Shown here: one piece after another, positions 24,431 through 33,712 of the stretch
How the letters are laid out: each line of letters begins with the position of its first letter
How positions within the stretch are numbered: position 1 is the stretch's first letter
Assembly (NCBI RefSeq): GCF_001685025.1
Contig: NZ_MAYU01000023.1
Location: 327,660 to 391,659, forward strand
Origin: Bacillus sp. FJAT-27225
GTDB taxonomy: Bacteria > Bacillota > Bacilli > Bacillales > Cytobacillaceae
Direction of reading: 5' to 3'
Length of the DNA: 64,000 nucleotides
Program-made: the position numbers and the translations under genes
The notes under the pieces: generated by a model
What the model saw: the letters and a program-made list of their open reading frames with translations, nothing else
Databases searched by the model: none
Told to the model about the DNA's origin: nothing

Positions 24431-24604
24431 GGAAATCCCTCCATTTAGGTTGTCCTTCTAGTATAAATGATTCCCCTGTATTGTGAAAGAGAACTTGTCA
24501 ATCGGTTTTATCAATCTTAAACCCCAACTTTCATTAGAAAAACAGTCTGTTGAAAAAGTTTCCAAGTAGTACATTTAATAGTAGAAAGAGAAGGAGGAAA
24601 ATAA

Positions 24605-25180
24605 ATGGCAAATGGAAGAACTTCTTTAATCACCTTTGGGGCACTTTGTATTGCATTGAATGTTGTACTGGGGACTGTGGTCTCCTGGATGAAAATCCCG
24701 CTATTATTTCTTGATACGATTGGAACGGTTTTAATGGCAGTATTGTTTGGCCCTTGGTGGGGTGCCCTTGTCGGTGTGTTGACAAACCTCGTCCTCGGTG
24801 TCACAACAGGGCCGACGGCGATTTTCTTTGGGCTTGTGAATGTTGCAATTGCACTCGTTGTCGGCTTTGCAGCACGGAAATTCGATTTTACAAAATTGCC
24901 TGTTGCGCTATGTGTAGGTCTGATTCTTTCTATTGTTGCACCTCTTATTGGGACACCGATAGCAGTTGCAGTATTCGGCGGCCTGAACGGGAGCGGCATG
25001 GATTTAATCGTTCTCTGGATGCGTGCAGCAGGGGAAAGCGTTTTTGCATCGACTTTTATTTCAAGGATTAGCGGCAATATTGTCGATAAAATTGCAACAT
25101 GCCTGCTTGTAATGTTTCTCGTATCCAGACTGCCAATTTTTAAAAAAGCATATACAGGGGCAAAAAAACATGCCGCGTAG
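24605..25180 (+). CDS. Putative ECF transporter S component (CD3073-like)
   Basis: A 191-residue membrane protein with about six helices, including G-P-W-W-G-A-L-V-G-V-L-T-N-L-V-L-G, typical of the substrate-binding S units of energy-coupling factor transporters. These units bind a vitamin-like ligand and use a shared ATPase/T-unit module encoded elsewhere. It matches my recollection of the CD3073-type family, usually found beside a TudS-related gene, as here: the next frame overlaps its end by 11 bp. The ligand may be a sulfur-containing nucleobase or related compound, inferred from that partner. ATG follows AAGGAGG. Confidence 0.78.
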   Translation: MANGRTSLITFGALCIALNVVLGTVVSWMKIPLLFLDTIGTVLMAVLFGPWWGALVGVLTNLVLGVTTGPTAIFFGLVNVAIALVVGFAARKFDFTKLPVALCVGLILSIVAPLIGTPIAVAVFGGLNGSGMDLIVLWMRAAGESVFASTFISRISGNIVDKIATCLLVMFLVSRLPIFKKAYTGAKKHAA

Positions 25181-25631
25181 CAAACGGATTATTTTAACAT
25201 CGCATTGTATCATTAATCAGAACACAGTCATTGACGGAGAAGCGAGAGCGCTTGGGGCGATTCCATCAGCTGTCCAATGGATTGTTGAAAAAGGCTATGG
25301 AATTCTTCAGCTTCCGTGTCCGGAATTCACGTTCCTTGGCCTGGAACGGCCGCCCATGACATATGAGGAATACGACACAAAGGAATACCGGGAGCACTGC
25401 CGAAACATTTTACGGCCAGTCATCGAGCAGGTTCAAGAATATGTTAAGAATGGATATACAATAGAAGGGATACTTGGGATCCAAAGCAGCCCATCCTGCG
25501 ATCAGCAAAGGGGTGTGTTTATGGAGGAGGTGCAGGGGCTATTCAAGAAAAATGGTCTCCCGCTCAAAACCCTCTGGTACCTGCCAAACACTGACGAGCC
25601 TGTATTTAACGGTGATACACATAAACTATAA
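25170..25631 (+). CDS. TudS-related putative desulfidase (CD3072-like)
   Basis: A 153-residue protein with three well-placed cysteines: C13 (S-H-C-I-I-N), C50 (L-P-C-P-E-F) and C110 (S-P-S-C-D). TudS (DUF523) enzymes use three cysteines to hold a [4Fe-4S] cluster that removes sulfur from thiouracil. This protein is a shorter relative and has an extra cysteine (C77). It overlaps the ECF S-component gene, so uptake and desulfuration of the same compound are likely coupled. The true substrate is unknown. It ends before a clear terminator. Confidence 0.75.
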   Translation: MPRSKRIILTSHCIINQNTVIDGEARALGAIPSAVQWIVEKGYGILQLPCPEFTFLGLERPPMTYEEYDTKEYREHCRNILRPVIEQVQEYVKNGYTIEGILGIQSSPSCDQQRGVFMEEVQGLFKKNGLPLKTLWYLPNTDEPVFNGDTHKL

Positions 25632-25639
25632 AAACAAAG

Positions 25640-25672
25640 AGTCATTAGCTTAAATGCTGGTGACTTTTTTGT
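25640..25672 (+). terminator. Terminator after the TudS-like gene
   Basis: AGTCATTAGC pairs with GCTGGTGACT (two wobble or mismatched positions), followed by TTTTTT. Confidence 0.78.
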
Positions 25673-25753
25673 ATTGAAAAATTCATGGAATAAATATCCT
25701 TTCATTTAATGAATAGGTTTATAATGGTGGGGAAGTGACAGGGGGAAGCAAAT

Positions 25754-26638
25754 ATGAACGTAATTGAAATCAATAATTTGAACAAAAGCTATGGTAAGGC
25801 CAGAGGCATCATTGATGTAAGCTTTAACGTTGCGGAAGGTGAAATTTTTGGTTTTATCGGACCGAATGGGGCCGGCAAATCGACAACCATTCGTACACTT
25901 TTATCGCTCATTTATCCTGACAGTGGCAGTGCTGCAATATTCGGGAAGGACTGCATCAAATTTGCCCCGGAAATCGCAAAGGATATAGGCTATCTCCCAT
26001 CCGAGGTTTTTTACTATGACAAAATGAAAGTGATTGACTTATTGAAGTACTCTGCAAGTTTTTATAAAAAGGACTGCAACAAGCGAATTCTGGAACTCGC
26101 CGAAGTTATGGACCTTGACTTGAAAAAGCGGATAGACGATTTGTCCTTTGGAAACAGGAAGAAGGTCGGCATTGTTCAGGCGTTGCTGCATGAACCGAGG
26201 CTGATCATCCTTGATGAGCCAACGAGCGGGCTGGACCCGCTGATGCAGCAAAAATTCTTTGACCTGCTCCACGAAGAAAACCGAAAGGGAGCGACGATTT
26301 TCCTGTCATCCCACATTTTAAGCGAAGTCCAAAAGCTTTGCAGACGTGTCGCCATCATTAAGGAAGGTCGTGTTATCAAGGTTGAAAGAATGAGTGACCT
26401 GACCGAGAACAGCTACAAAAAGTTTAAGTTGGAAACGAAGGGTGAAGTAAGCCCTGCCTATTTTTCTCTGGATGGGGTCAGTAATCTCGTCATTGAAGAA
26501 AAAACAATCAGCTTTTTATATAGGGGTAACATCAATGCAATCATGCGAAAAATCTCTGAAATTGACCTGGCCAATGCCTGGATTGAGGAACCCAACCTGG
26601 AGGAAATCTTCATGCACTATTACGAGAAGGAGGCTTGA
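25754..26638 (+). CDS. ABC transporter ATP-binding protein (ABC-2 export type)
   Basis: A 294-residue ATPase with Walker A G-P-N-G-A-G-K-S-T, Q-loop region, and Walker B L-I-I-L-D-E-P-T-S-G-L-D-P. The signature is D-D-L-S-F-G-N-R-K-K, a variant of L-S-G-G-Q seen in some bacitracin/antibiotic-type and Nod-like exporters. A C-terminal extension of about 80 residues is typical of CcmA/BcrA-type subunits. It pairs with the two permease genes that follow, forming a three-gene exporter of unknown substrate. ATG 25754 is preceded by CAGGGGG. Confidence 0.88.
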   Translation: MNVIEINNLNKSYGKARGIIDVSFNVAEGEIFGFIGPNGAGKSTTIRTLLSLIYPDSGSAAIFGKDCIKFAPEIAKDIGYLPSEVFYYDKMKVIDLLKYSASFYKKDCNKRILELAEVMDLDLKKRIDDLSFGNRKKVGIVQALLHEPRLIILDEPTSGLDPLMQQKFFDLLHEENRKGATIFLSSHILSEVQKLCRRVAIIKEGRVIKVERMSDLTENSYKKFKLETKGEVSPAYFSLDGVSNLVIEEKTISFLYRGNINAIMRKISEIDLANAWIEEPNLEEIFMHYYEKEA

Positions 26639-26643
26639 TAGGC

Positions 26644-27438
26644 ATGAATTTGTTTCTGCATGAATTGAAGGCCTACAAGAAATCCATCTTGATATGGGCT
26701 TTGTCGATGGCCGGGCTTGCAGTGTTATATATATCAATGTTTTCATCGATGGTTAGGGAAATCGATGCATATAAGAATGTCCTGGCTTCCATGCCTGAGG
26801 CAATGAGAAAAGCACTCGGTATTTATGTAGACAGCATCGCGAGCCTTGAAGGTTACTACTCATTTGTTTTCGTGTACATTATTCTGTGCGGAGCCATCCA
26901 GGCAATGAATCTTGGCCTGGGAATTGTTTCGAAAGAAATAACCGGCAAGACAGCGGAGTTCCTGATGACCAAGCCAGTGAGCCGCTCCGATGTGCTAGGC
27001 GGCAAGGTGCTTGCTGCGATTGTGGCATTGGCGATTACCAATGCAATTTATCTTTTCATTATGGTTGCCATTTTGCTTACGGTTGACCAGGACTTCAGCA
27101 TGAAAATCTTTCTGCTAATCTCGTTAACGACGCTTTTTGTGCAGCTGATGTTCTTTGCGCTCGGTTTGCTAGTTTCGGCCGCTCTTGGAAAAATACGCTC
27201 TGTCATCTCGATTTCAATAAGCACCGTATTTGGATTCTTCATTGTTTCGGCAATTGGCTCACTCCTTGACGATGAAGCGATGAGATATTTCTCACCATTT
27301 AAGTATTTTGAGACAGCTTACATCATTAAGCACGCAGCATATGAGGTTCCTTTTAGCATTGCAGCAGGCGTCTTCGTGGTTGCGGCAATCTCCTTAAGCT
27401 TTTTCATTTTTGTAAAAAAGGATATCCATGCCGTGTAG
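26644..27438 (+). CDS. ABC-2 type permease subunit 1
   Basis: A 264-residue membrane protein with about six helices and a cytoplasmic motif K-T-A-E-F-L-M-T-K-P-V-S-R, as in ABC-2/BcrB-type permeases. The ATG at 26644 follows GAAGGAGG at about 10 nt; TTG 26635 lies too close to that site. It starts 5 bp after the ATPase gene, and its sequence is clearly related to the next gene, so the channel is probably a heterodimer. Confidence 0.84.
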   Translation: MNLFLHELKAYKKSILIWALSMAGLAVLYISMFSSMVREIDAYKNVLASMPEAMRKALGIYVDSIASLEGYYSFVFVYIILCGAIQAMNLGLGIVSKEITGKTAEFLMTKPVSRSDVLGGKVLAAIVALAITNAIYLFIMVAILLTVDQDFSMKIFLLISLTTLFVQLMFFALGLLVSAALGKIRSVISISISTVFGFFIVSAIGSLLDDEAMRYFSPFKYFETAYIIKHAAYEVPFSIAAGVFVVAAISLSFFIFVKKDIHAV

Positions 27439-27468
27439 TTTGGCAGTGGAAATGGAGGCGGTACCAAC

Positions 27469-28266
27469 ATGAATATTTTTGTGCGGGAACTAAAAGCGCA
27501 CTTAAAATCCCTTATCCTTTGGAGTATCGGAATGGTCTTTATGGTATTCAGCGGGATGGGGAAGTTCTCCTATTATGAAGGGTCGGGGGAAGCGGTGAAC
27601 GAGTTGATTTCACAAATCCCGAAGACGCTCAGGACCGTACTTGGCTTTGGTGACTTTGACCTTACAAAAGCGACAGGCTTTTACGGAGTGCTGTTTCTCT
27701 ATCTTGTTATAATGGCAACCATCCACGCGGCGATGCTTGGAGCGAACATGATCTCAAAAGAAGAACGCGATAAAACGGCGGAATTTTTGATGGTTAAGCC
27801 TGTTTCGAGGAATAAAATTATTTCTATGAAGCTTTTAGCCGGTCTCTTCAACATTGTCATACTGAATCTCGTCACTCTTGTTTCGTCCTTGGGAATCGTC
27901 GGCGGTTATGCGAGCGGGGAAGAGGTGTCTGATGAGATTGGATTGTTAATGGCTGGGCTGTTTTTCCTGCAGGTGATGTTTATAGTGATTGGATCGGGGA
28001 TTGCAGCTTTATGCAAGAATCCAAAATCAGCCGCCTCTATTGCGACCTCAATACTGTTAGGAACTTTTATCCTATCGATAATCGTTGACATGGACGAAAG
28101 AGTGGAAAACTTGAAATATATTACTCCATTTAAATATTTCGATGCTGCCCAAATCGTGAATGGAAACGGGTTTGAGTCAGTATTTGTTGTTTTATCCATA
28201 CTTATAATAAGTTTAATGCTTTGGATAACGTATACTTACTATAGAAAACGAGATTTGAAGGTTTAA
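27469..28266 (+). CDS. ABC-2 type permease subunit 2
   Basis: A 265-residue paralogue of the preceding permease with the same order of helices and the matching K-T-A-E-F-L-M-V-K-P-V-S-R motif. ATG follows GGAGGCGG. With the two genes before it, it completes an export system. Such systems in Bacillus export or give resistance to peptides or antibiotics, but no associated peptide gene or two-component system is adjacent. Confidence 0.84.
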   Translation: MNIFVRELKAHLKSLILWSIGMVFMVFSGMGKFSYYEGSGEAVNELISQIPKTLRTVLGFGDFDLTKATGFYGVLFLYLVIMATIHAAMLGANMISKEERDKTAEFLMVKPVSRNKIISMKLLAGLFNIVILNLVTLVSSLGIVGGYASGEEVSDEIGLLMAGLFFLQVMFIVIGSGIAALCKNPKSAASIATSILLGTFILSIIVDMDERVENLKYITPFKYFDAAQIVNGNGFESVFVVLSILIISLMLWITYTYYRKRDLKV

Positions 28267-28371
28267 ATCATCCTATTTTATAAGGAAGCAGGCTAAGAAG
28301 CGTGAGCCATTCCATAAACTCTTTAAAAGGTATGGTAAAGCCGCATTTGCTGATAGAGTCAATAAAAAAGG

Positions 28372-28411
28372 AACATGCCAATCAGGTTAAAGATTGGCAT
28401 GCTTTTTTTAT
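28372..28411. terminator. Bidirectional terminator between the permease and glpD
   Basis: CATGCCAATC pairs with GATTGGCATG around an 8-nt loop, with A tract before and T tract after, serving both converging transcripts. Confidence 0.88.
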
Positions 28412-28454
28412 AGTTGAACTCAACTGATTAACCTATTTGCGTCTTAATAAAGGA

Positions 28455-30110
28455 TTACTGAGAAGTCCCGGCAGCCTCCGCAATTGCCTTTTCAAGGTCG
28501 GCCAGCTGCCTCTGTTTTTCTTTACCATTCCACCCAAATCGATAAGCAAAGTAATCGACTACAGCATTCTTCCATTCTACAACTGTTTGAATATCGAATA
28601 GAATTGCACCTGTCCTTCGGTTAAAGAAATCAATAGGGGTTATGGCCATTTCCTCTTCAATGGCGTAGACCAGTTTTGCAAAGAGGACGGATGGCAGCCT
28701 GAAACGGGAAGCCTCCTCCTTATGATTAGTGGCAAGCTCAAATACTCTGGGTGCATTGGATCCATACATTCGGGAAAGATGCCGGGCTTCTCCTGCTGTT
28801 AAACCTGTCTCCACCCCTGCTAAAGTTTGAGACTCAACAAACGTTTCAAACATAGCCGCCCCGCCGACATCGCCGCCGGAAATGGGAAGGTGTTTTGTCT
28901 GGCAAGACGGTAACTTTCTCCCATCTGCCGCTTTAAGCTTCTCTGCAAGCAAATCCGTAATTGTCTCCGCCATTTTCCGGTAGCCGGTCAGTTTCCCGCC
29001 AGCGATTGTAATCAGCCCGGTTTCGGATTCCCAGATTTCATCCTTTCTGGAAATCTCGGATGGTGCTTTTCCTTCCTCGTAAATAAGGGGTCTGACACCT
29101 GCCCAGGTAGACTCAATGTCTTTTTCAGTTATATTTACATTCGGGAACATATAATCGATTGCCTTCAGGAGATAAGTTCGGTCAGCCTCTGTTATTTCCG
29201 GGTTAGCAGGATCGCCTTCGTAGAAGGTATCGGTTGTCCCAACGTACGCCTTACCTTCACGAGGAATTGCGAAAACCATCCGCCCGTCCGGTGTATCAAA
29301 ATAAATTGCCTGTCTGAGCGGGAAGCGGGATTGATCAATGACGATATGGACACCTTTGGATAACCTCAGGAACTTACCTTTCTTTGAGTTATCCAAAACC
29401 CTCACGTTATCGACCCAAGGACCTGTCGCATTGACGATCTTCTTTGCTCGGACCTCAAATTCTTCACCAGTCAAAACATCCTCAACAACCGCACCACTCA
29501 CAATTCCTTCATTATACAAAAGCTTTTTCACCTTTGCGTAATTCAGTGTGGCAGCCCCTTTTTCAACAGCTTTTTTCATGACCTCAATGGTTAATCGGGC
29601 ATCGTCAGTCCGGTACTCGACGTAAAATCCGCCGCCTCGAAGACCATCTCTTTTAATAAGTGGCTCCCTATCAAGCGTTTTTTCGGCTGAAAGCATCATC
29701 CTGCGCTCGCCTTTTTTAACACCAGCAAGGAAATCATAGGCCATTAATCCAATCGAAGTTGTGAAACTGCCGAATGTTCCGCCCTTATGGAAAGGAAGGA
29801 GCATCCATTCCGGTGTCGTCACATGAGGGCCGTTTTCATATACAATTGCCCGTTCTCTGCCAACTTCAGCAACCATTTTTACTTCAAATTGCTTTAAATA
29901 CCTTAGCCCGCCGTGGACCAGTTTTGTTGATCGACTGGAAGTGCCAGCCGCAAAGTCCTGCATTTCAACCAGTCCAACTGACATACCCCTTGTTGTGGCA
30001 TCGAGAGCAATCCCGGCACCTGTAATTCCGCCGCCGATAATAAGAATATCGAAATAATCTGATGTAAATTTATCTTTAATTCCTTTTCTGTGAAGATTTG
30101 AAAACACCAA
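28455..30110 (-). CDS. glpD: Aerobic glycerol-3-phosphate dehydrogenase
   Basis: A 551-residue membrane-associated flavoprotein oxidising glycerol-3-phosphate to dihydroxyacetone phosphate and passing electrons to quinone. The N-terminal FAD site D-I-L-I-I-G-G-G-I-T-G-A-G-I-A-L-D-A, the following G-T-S-S-R-S-T-K-L-V-H-G-G-L-R-Y and the C-terminal helical domain match GlpD. I choose TTG at 30110 because AGGAGG lies 7 nt upstream; the frame is open to 30164. It is alone here, without glpF or glpK. No GlpP-type antiterminator leader was evident in the roughly 300 bp upstream. Confidence 0.93.
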   Translation of the reverse strand: MVFSNLHRKGIKDKFTSDYFDILIIGGGITGAGIALDATTRGMSVGLVEMQDFAAGTSSRSTKLVHGGLRYLKQFEVKMVAEVGRERAIVYENGPHVTTPEWMLLPFHKGGTFGSFTTSIGLMAYDFLAGVKKGERRMMLSAEKTLDREPLIKRDGLRGGGFYVEYRTDDARLTIEVMKKAVEKGAATLNYAKVKKLLYNEGIVSGAVVEDVLTGEEFEVRAKKIVNATGPWVDNVRVLDNSKKGKFLRLSKGVHIVIDQSRFPLRQAIYFDTPDGRMVFAIPREGKAYVGTTDTFYEGDPANPEITEADRTYLLKAIDYMFPNVNITEKDIESTWAGVRPLIYEEGKAPSEISRKDEIWESETGLITIAGGKLTGYRKMAETITDLLAEKLKAADGRKLPSCQTKHLPISGGDVGGAAMFETFVESQTLAGVETGLTAGEARHLSRMYGSNAPRVFELATNHKEEASRFRLPSVLFAKLVYAIEEEMAITPIDFFNRRTGAILFDIQTVVEWKNAVVDYFAYRFGWNGKEKQRQLADLEKAIAEAAGTSQ

Positions 30111-30405
30111 TCGTTCTCCTCCTAACTGCACAAAACAAAAGATAATATACTCTACCCTTATCATATAGTAATTGCACCAATTTGTTAGGTTTAGAGACCT
30201 GCATTAAAGGGGGGATACAGTTAAATTATTTGGAAAAAGAACCGGATTTTGTCGGAATTCAAACCCTAATGTACGTGAAATTCGTACAGTACATGAATGC
30301 TTTGGTGGTGAAAATACGCCTAGAGAGGGGGAAGGATGGCACATGAACAGGCAAACACCCTACAAGAATGCGAGGGCAGAAATCTAAGGTAATTGTGGAA
30401 AAACA
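30111..30405. other. glpD upstream region
   Basis: About 295 bp between the glpD start and the terminator of the ilv-leu operon. It must hold the glpD promoter, but I could not fix a convincing -35/-10 pair. A 25-codon frame (about 30271-30346) has no ribosome binding site. No riboswitch was recognised. Confidence 0.4.
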
Positions 30406-30435
30406 GTAGGAGGGCCCCTAAGGAGCCCTCCTGTC
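30403..30435 (-). terminator. Terminator of the ilv-leu operon
   Basis: ACAGGAGGGC and GCCCTCCTACTGT pair on the minus strand and are followed by TTTTTCC. It lies 15 bp after the dehydratase stop. Confidence 0.82.
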
Positions 30436-30449
30436 TCGGCTTTAAAAAG

Positions 30450-31418
30450 TTATGCAAGCAAGGATAATTGGCCACTGTTAGCAAGCTGGTGGATATACCC
30501 AAGGCTAGTTATATCCAAGTTACCCCCACTGACAATAATCCCGCAATTTTTGGAGCGGATTGTCCCACGATGGGCAAGAAGGGCTGCAAATGCTGCAGCT
30601 CCTGCACCTTCGACTAACGTTTTTTTCCTTTCGAGCAATAGCATCATGGCAGCTGCGATATCGATCTCGCTTACTTTAACCATATCGTCAACATAATTCT
30701 GGATGATTGGCAGGGTCAACTTTCCGGGAGTTTTTACCGCAATCCCCTCAGCAATTGTCTTGGCGGTCGCAGCCACCGTGGGGGGATAGCCATGGAAGTG
30801 ATCGTGCATTGCCTTTGCACCTTCAGCTTGAACACCTATAATACGGATTTTGGGGTTAAGATGCTTTACGGCTACAGCAACGCCGCTAATCAGGCCTCCC
30901 CCGCCGACTGGTACGATGATAGTGTCAAGGCTAGGTTCCTGGCAGAGCATTTCAACCGCAATCGTACCCTGCCCAGCCATTACCTCATAATCATCAAACG
31001 GATGGATGAAGTGACTACCTGTCCTTTGCTGCTCCTGGCAGGCAGCGGAAAATGCCTCTTCAAAGGACATACCTGTGAGCACAGCTTTGGCCCCATATGA
31101 TTCGGTAGCCTGGACCTTTGCGGCAGGGGTACTCGCAGGCATATAAATTTTTGCCGGAATCCCGCGTTTTGAAGCTGCCAGTGCCACTCCCTGGGCATGA
31201 TTGCCGGCAGATGCGGCGACCACACCTTTTTCAGCTTCTTTTGCCGACAAACGTGCCATTTTGTAGCTGGCCCCACGGATTTTAAAGGCACCAGTTTTTT
31301 GCTGATTCTCCATTTTAAAATAAATATTGGTCCCAGCCAATTTGTTTATAAACGTAGAGGTAGTAAGCGGTGTCCGATATACGGTGTTTGCCAAATACTC
31401 CATCGCTTCTGAAATCAT
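30450..31418 (-). CDS. ilvA: Threonine/serine dehydratase, short form
   Basis: A 322-residue PLP enzyme of the threonine ammonia-lyase fold. The PLP lysine lies in G-A-F-K-I-R-G-A, the phosphate cup is V-P-V-G-G-G-G-L, and A-S-A-G-N-H-A-Q-G-V-A follows the usual order. It ends soon after the catalytic domain (V-S-G-G-N-L-D-I-T), so the C-terminal ACT-like regulatory domain of classic IlvA (about 400-420 residues) is absent. As last gene of the ilv-leu operon it should make 2-oxobutanoate for isoleucine, probably without the usual feedback control; a catabolic TdcB-like role is the alternative. The ATG at 31418 lacks a good ribosome binding site; GGGGA lies 16 nt upstream. Confidence 0.82.
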   Translation of the reverse strand: MISEAMEYLANTVYRTPLTTSTFINKLAGTNIYFKMENQQKTGAFKIRGASYKMARLSAKEAEKGVVAASAGNHAQGVALAASKRGIPAKIYMPASTPAAKVQATESYGAKAVLTGMSFEEAFSAACQEQQRTGSHFIHPFDDYEVMAGQGTIAVEMLCQEPSLDTIIVPVGGGGLISGVAVAVKHLNPKIRIIGVQAEGAKAMHDHFHGYPPTVAATAKTIAEGIAVKTPGKLTLPIIQNYVDDMVKVSEIDIAAAMMLLLERKKTLVEGAGAAAFAALLAHRGTIRSKNCGIIVSGGNLDITSLGYIHQLANSGQLSLLA

Positions 31419-31482
31419 ATTAGTCGTTAAACAATCCCCAAGTGAGTCACTCTCCTTATTAACGCTTGTTGTTTAATCCGGT

Positions 31483-32064
31483 TTATCTGTTATTTTCAAA
31501 AGCTAATATTTTTTCTTCGTATTTTAGGGTAATTCCAATATCATCAAGCCCGTTTAAGAGCATTTCCTTATTGTAGGCAGGGATATCAAAGTGATAGGAA
31601 AACCCACCTGAATCCTGTACTGTCTGCTCCTCGAGGTTGACTGTTAAATAATAACTCTCATCCTCAGCCTTTTTCAAAAGGGATTGGACTTGATCGGCTG
31701 CCATTTCAATTGCCAGAATCCCATTTTTCAGGCAATTGTTTTTAAAAATATCGGCAAAGCTCGGGGCGATGATGACCTTAAAGCCATAGTCAAGCAGAGC
31801 CCAAGGCGCATGTTCACGGGAGGAGCCGCATCCAAAATTTTCATCTGCGATAATGATAGAGGCGCCGTTATATTTTTCCGAGTTAAGCGAGAAATCCTCG
31901 CGCGGATTTCCATCAAAGTCAAACCGCCAGTTGTAAAACAAGAACTGGCCGAACCCCTGGCGCTCGATTCGTTTCAAAAATTGTTTCGGTATGATTTGAT
32001 CCGTGTCGACATTGCTTCTGTTAAGAGGATATACAAGGCCCGTATGAACTGTAATTGGCTCCAT
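31483..32064 (-). CDS. leuD: 3-isopropylmalate dehydratase small subunit
   Basis: A 193-residue swivelling domain that pairs with LeuC to isomerise 2- to 3-isopropylmalate in leucine synthesis. The motifs N-V-D-T-D-Q-I-I-P-K-Q-F and G-C-G-S-S-R-E-H-A-P-W-A-L are diagnostic. Its ATG lies immediately after the leuC stop, so the two subunits are translationally coupled. Confidence 0.96.
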   Translation of the reverse strand: MEPITVHTGLVYPLNRSNVDTDQIIPKQFLKRIERQGFGQFLFYNWRFDFDGNPREDFSLNSEKYNGASIIIADENFGCGSSREHAPWALLDYGFKVIIAPSFADIFKNNCLKNGILAIEMAADQVQSLLKKAEDESYYLTVNLEEQTVQDSGGFSYHFDIPAYNKEMLLNGLDDIGITLKYEEKILAFENNR

Positions 32065-33480
32065 TTATAGCACCTCCACAGCAGCGTATTCCCGAATATC
32101 AACGAAATGGCCTTCAATCGCAGCGGCTGCCGCCATTTCAGGGCTGACCAGGTGAGTTCGTGCACCTGTTCCCTGACGTCCTTCGAAATTCCGGTTGGAT
32201 GTCGATGCACAGCGCTCACCAGGTGGGACATAGTCATCGTTCATTGCAAGGCACATACTGCAGCCAGCATCGCGCCACTCAAAACCAGCGTTTTTAAAAA
32301 TAGCATCTAAGCCTTCCTTTTCAGCAGCAGCCTTCACACTCTTTGAACCGGGAACGACGATGGCTCGGACTGAAGGATTAACGGTTTTCCCTCGGATAAC
32401 CGTAGCTGCCCTGCGAAGGTCACTTAGCCTTGAATTGGTACAGGAGCCGATAAATACATGCTCGACGGTGACAGAAGAAATAGGCTTTCCTGCTTCTAGT
32501 CCCATATACTCAAGGGCACGCTCAATTTCATTTCGTTCATTTTCTGTCCGTGCTGATTCCGGTGCAGGAATGGCTGCATCTACTGGAATACACATTCCTG
32601 GATTGGTTCCCCAGGTTACCTGAGGGGCGATTTCAGAGGCGTCGATTTCGACTGTTTTATCGTAGACAGCTCCTTCATCGGTAGCAAGTGCGCGCCACTT
32701 TTCTACAGCCTCTTCAAAAGCCTCTCCCTGAGGAACATGTCTTTTCCCGCGCAGGTATTCGAAGGTTGTTTCATCCGGAGTAATCAAACCGGCACGTGCG
32801 CCAGCCTCAATCGACATATTGCAGACAGTCATCCTTTCCTCCATGGAAAGGGAACGGATTGCCTCGCCCGTATACTCCATGACATATCCAGTGCCGAAAC
32901 GGACGCCGAATTTGCCGATAATCGCCAAAATCAAGTCCTTCGCCGTCACACCGAATCCAAGCTTTCCATTAACCTTTACATTCATCGTTTTTGGCCGCTG
33001 CTGCCAGAGTGTTTGAGTGGCAAGCACATGTTCAACTTCGCTTGTTCCGATACCGAATGCAAGAGCCCCAAACGCTCCATGGGTTGATGTATGGCTGTCA
33101 CCGCAGACGATTGTCTTTCCAGGCTGAGTCAAGCCGAGCTCAGGGCCGATGACATGGACAATTCCATTATCGGGATGATGGATATCCGCAAGCGGAATGT
33201 TAAATTCCTGGCAGTTCTGGATTAAGGTGTCAATTTGTTTCCTTGATATTAAGTCCCTAATAACTGATTGGTCTTTAGTTGGTACGTTATGATCCATCGT
33301 AGCAAAGGTCCGGTCCGGGCGGCGGACTTTCCGACCGTTCATTCTCAGGCCTTCAAATGCCTGAGGGGAGGTAACCTCGTGGACTAGGTGCAAGTCAATA
33401 TACAATAGATCGGGCTTACCTGCTTCTTGATGGACCACGTGCCTTTCCCATATTTTTTCAATTATCGTTTTGGCAGTCAT
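32065..33480 (-). CDS. leuC: 3-isopropylmalate dehydratase large subunit
   Basis: A 471-residue aconitase-family enzyme with a [4Fe-4S] cluster held by cysteines in I-G-S-C-T-N-S-R and D-A-G-C-S-M-C-L. Substrate motifs include D-H-N-V-P-T and [15 protein letters not shown] 33480 follows AAGGAGG; the frame is open upstream to 33537 without a signal. It follows leuB after a 230-bp repeat-filled gap, which is unusual for this tightly packed operon. Confidence 0.96.
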   Translation of the reverse strand: MTAKTIIEKIWERHVVHQEAGKPDLLYIDLHLVHEVTSPQAFEGLRMNGRKVRRPDRTFATMDHNVPTKDQSVIRDLISRKQIDTLIQNCQEFNIPLADIHHPDNGIVHVIGPELGLTQPGKTIVCGDSHTSTHGAFGALAFGIGTSEVEHVLATQTLWQQRPKTMNVKVNGKLGFGVTAKDLILAIIGKFGVRFGTGYVMEYTGEAIRSLSMEERMTVCNMSIEAGARAGLITPDETTFEYLRGKRHVPQGEAFEEAVEKWRALATDEGAVYDKTVEIDASEIAPQVTWGTNPGMCIPVDAAIPAPESARTENERNEIERALEYMGLEAGKPISSVTVEHVFIGSCTNSRLSDLRRAATVIRGKTVNPSVRAIVVPGSKSVKAAAEKEGLDAIFKNAGFEWRDAGCSMCLAMNDDYVPPGERCASTSNRNFEGRQGTGARTHLVSPEMAAAAAIEGHFVDIREYAAVEVL

Positions 33481-33530
33481 GGAGTACCTCCTTCTATAAG
33501 CTAAAAGAATGTCATAATCTTCTAGAGAAT

Positions 33531-33712
33531 TGTCCAACTGCAGCGCCTAGGGGCTCGAGGTCGCTTCGGTCCTTCAGTTGAAGTCAAAGAACGACTTCCA
33601 CTTCAGGCCCCCCACAAGGGTAAGCTTCGAAAGCATAAACCTCGCACGAAGAAAATGCTTTAGCTTTTTCGAGGAGTGCTTGTCGCCCCTGACCAAGGCG
33701 CTTCCGCTTTTC
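33531..33712 (+). repeat. Second repeat family, copy between leuB and leuC
   Basis: It reads GTCCAACTGCAGCGCCTAGG, then TCGAGGTCGCTTCGGTCCTT, the hairpin GAAGTC / GACTTC (33580-33598), and ends TTGTCGCCCCTGACCAAGGC plus GCTTCCGCTTTTC. The order matches the nested copy at 18567-18685 in opposite orientation. An extra segment (about 33607-33683) with the inverted repeat AAAGCAT / ATGCTTT is present only here. The element abuts the leuB stop codon. Confidence 0.66.

Noticed and set aside
24449-24604. A riboswitch (e.g. preQ1 or thiamine type) before the ECF S-component gene
   Set aside because: No consensus loop or terminator/antiterminator pair could be found in this short leader.
30320-30502. 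A 60-codon minus-strand frame across the ilv-leu terminator
   Set aside because: It overlaps the end of the dehydratase gene and the terminator hairpin.
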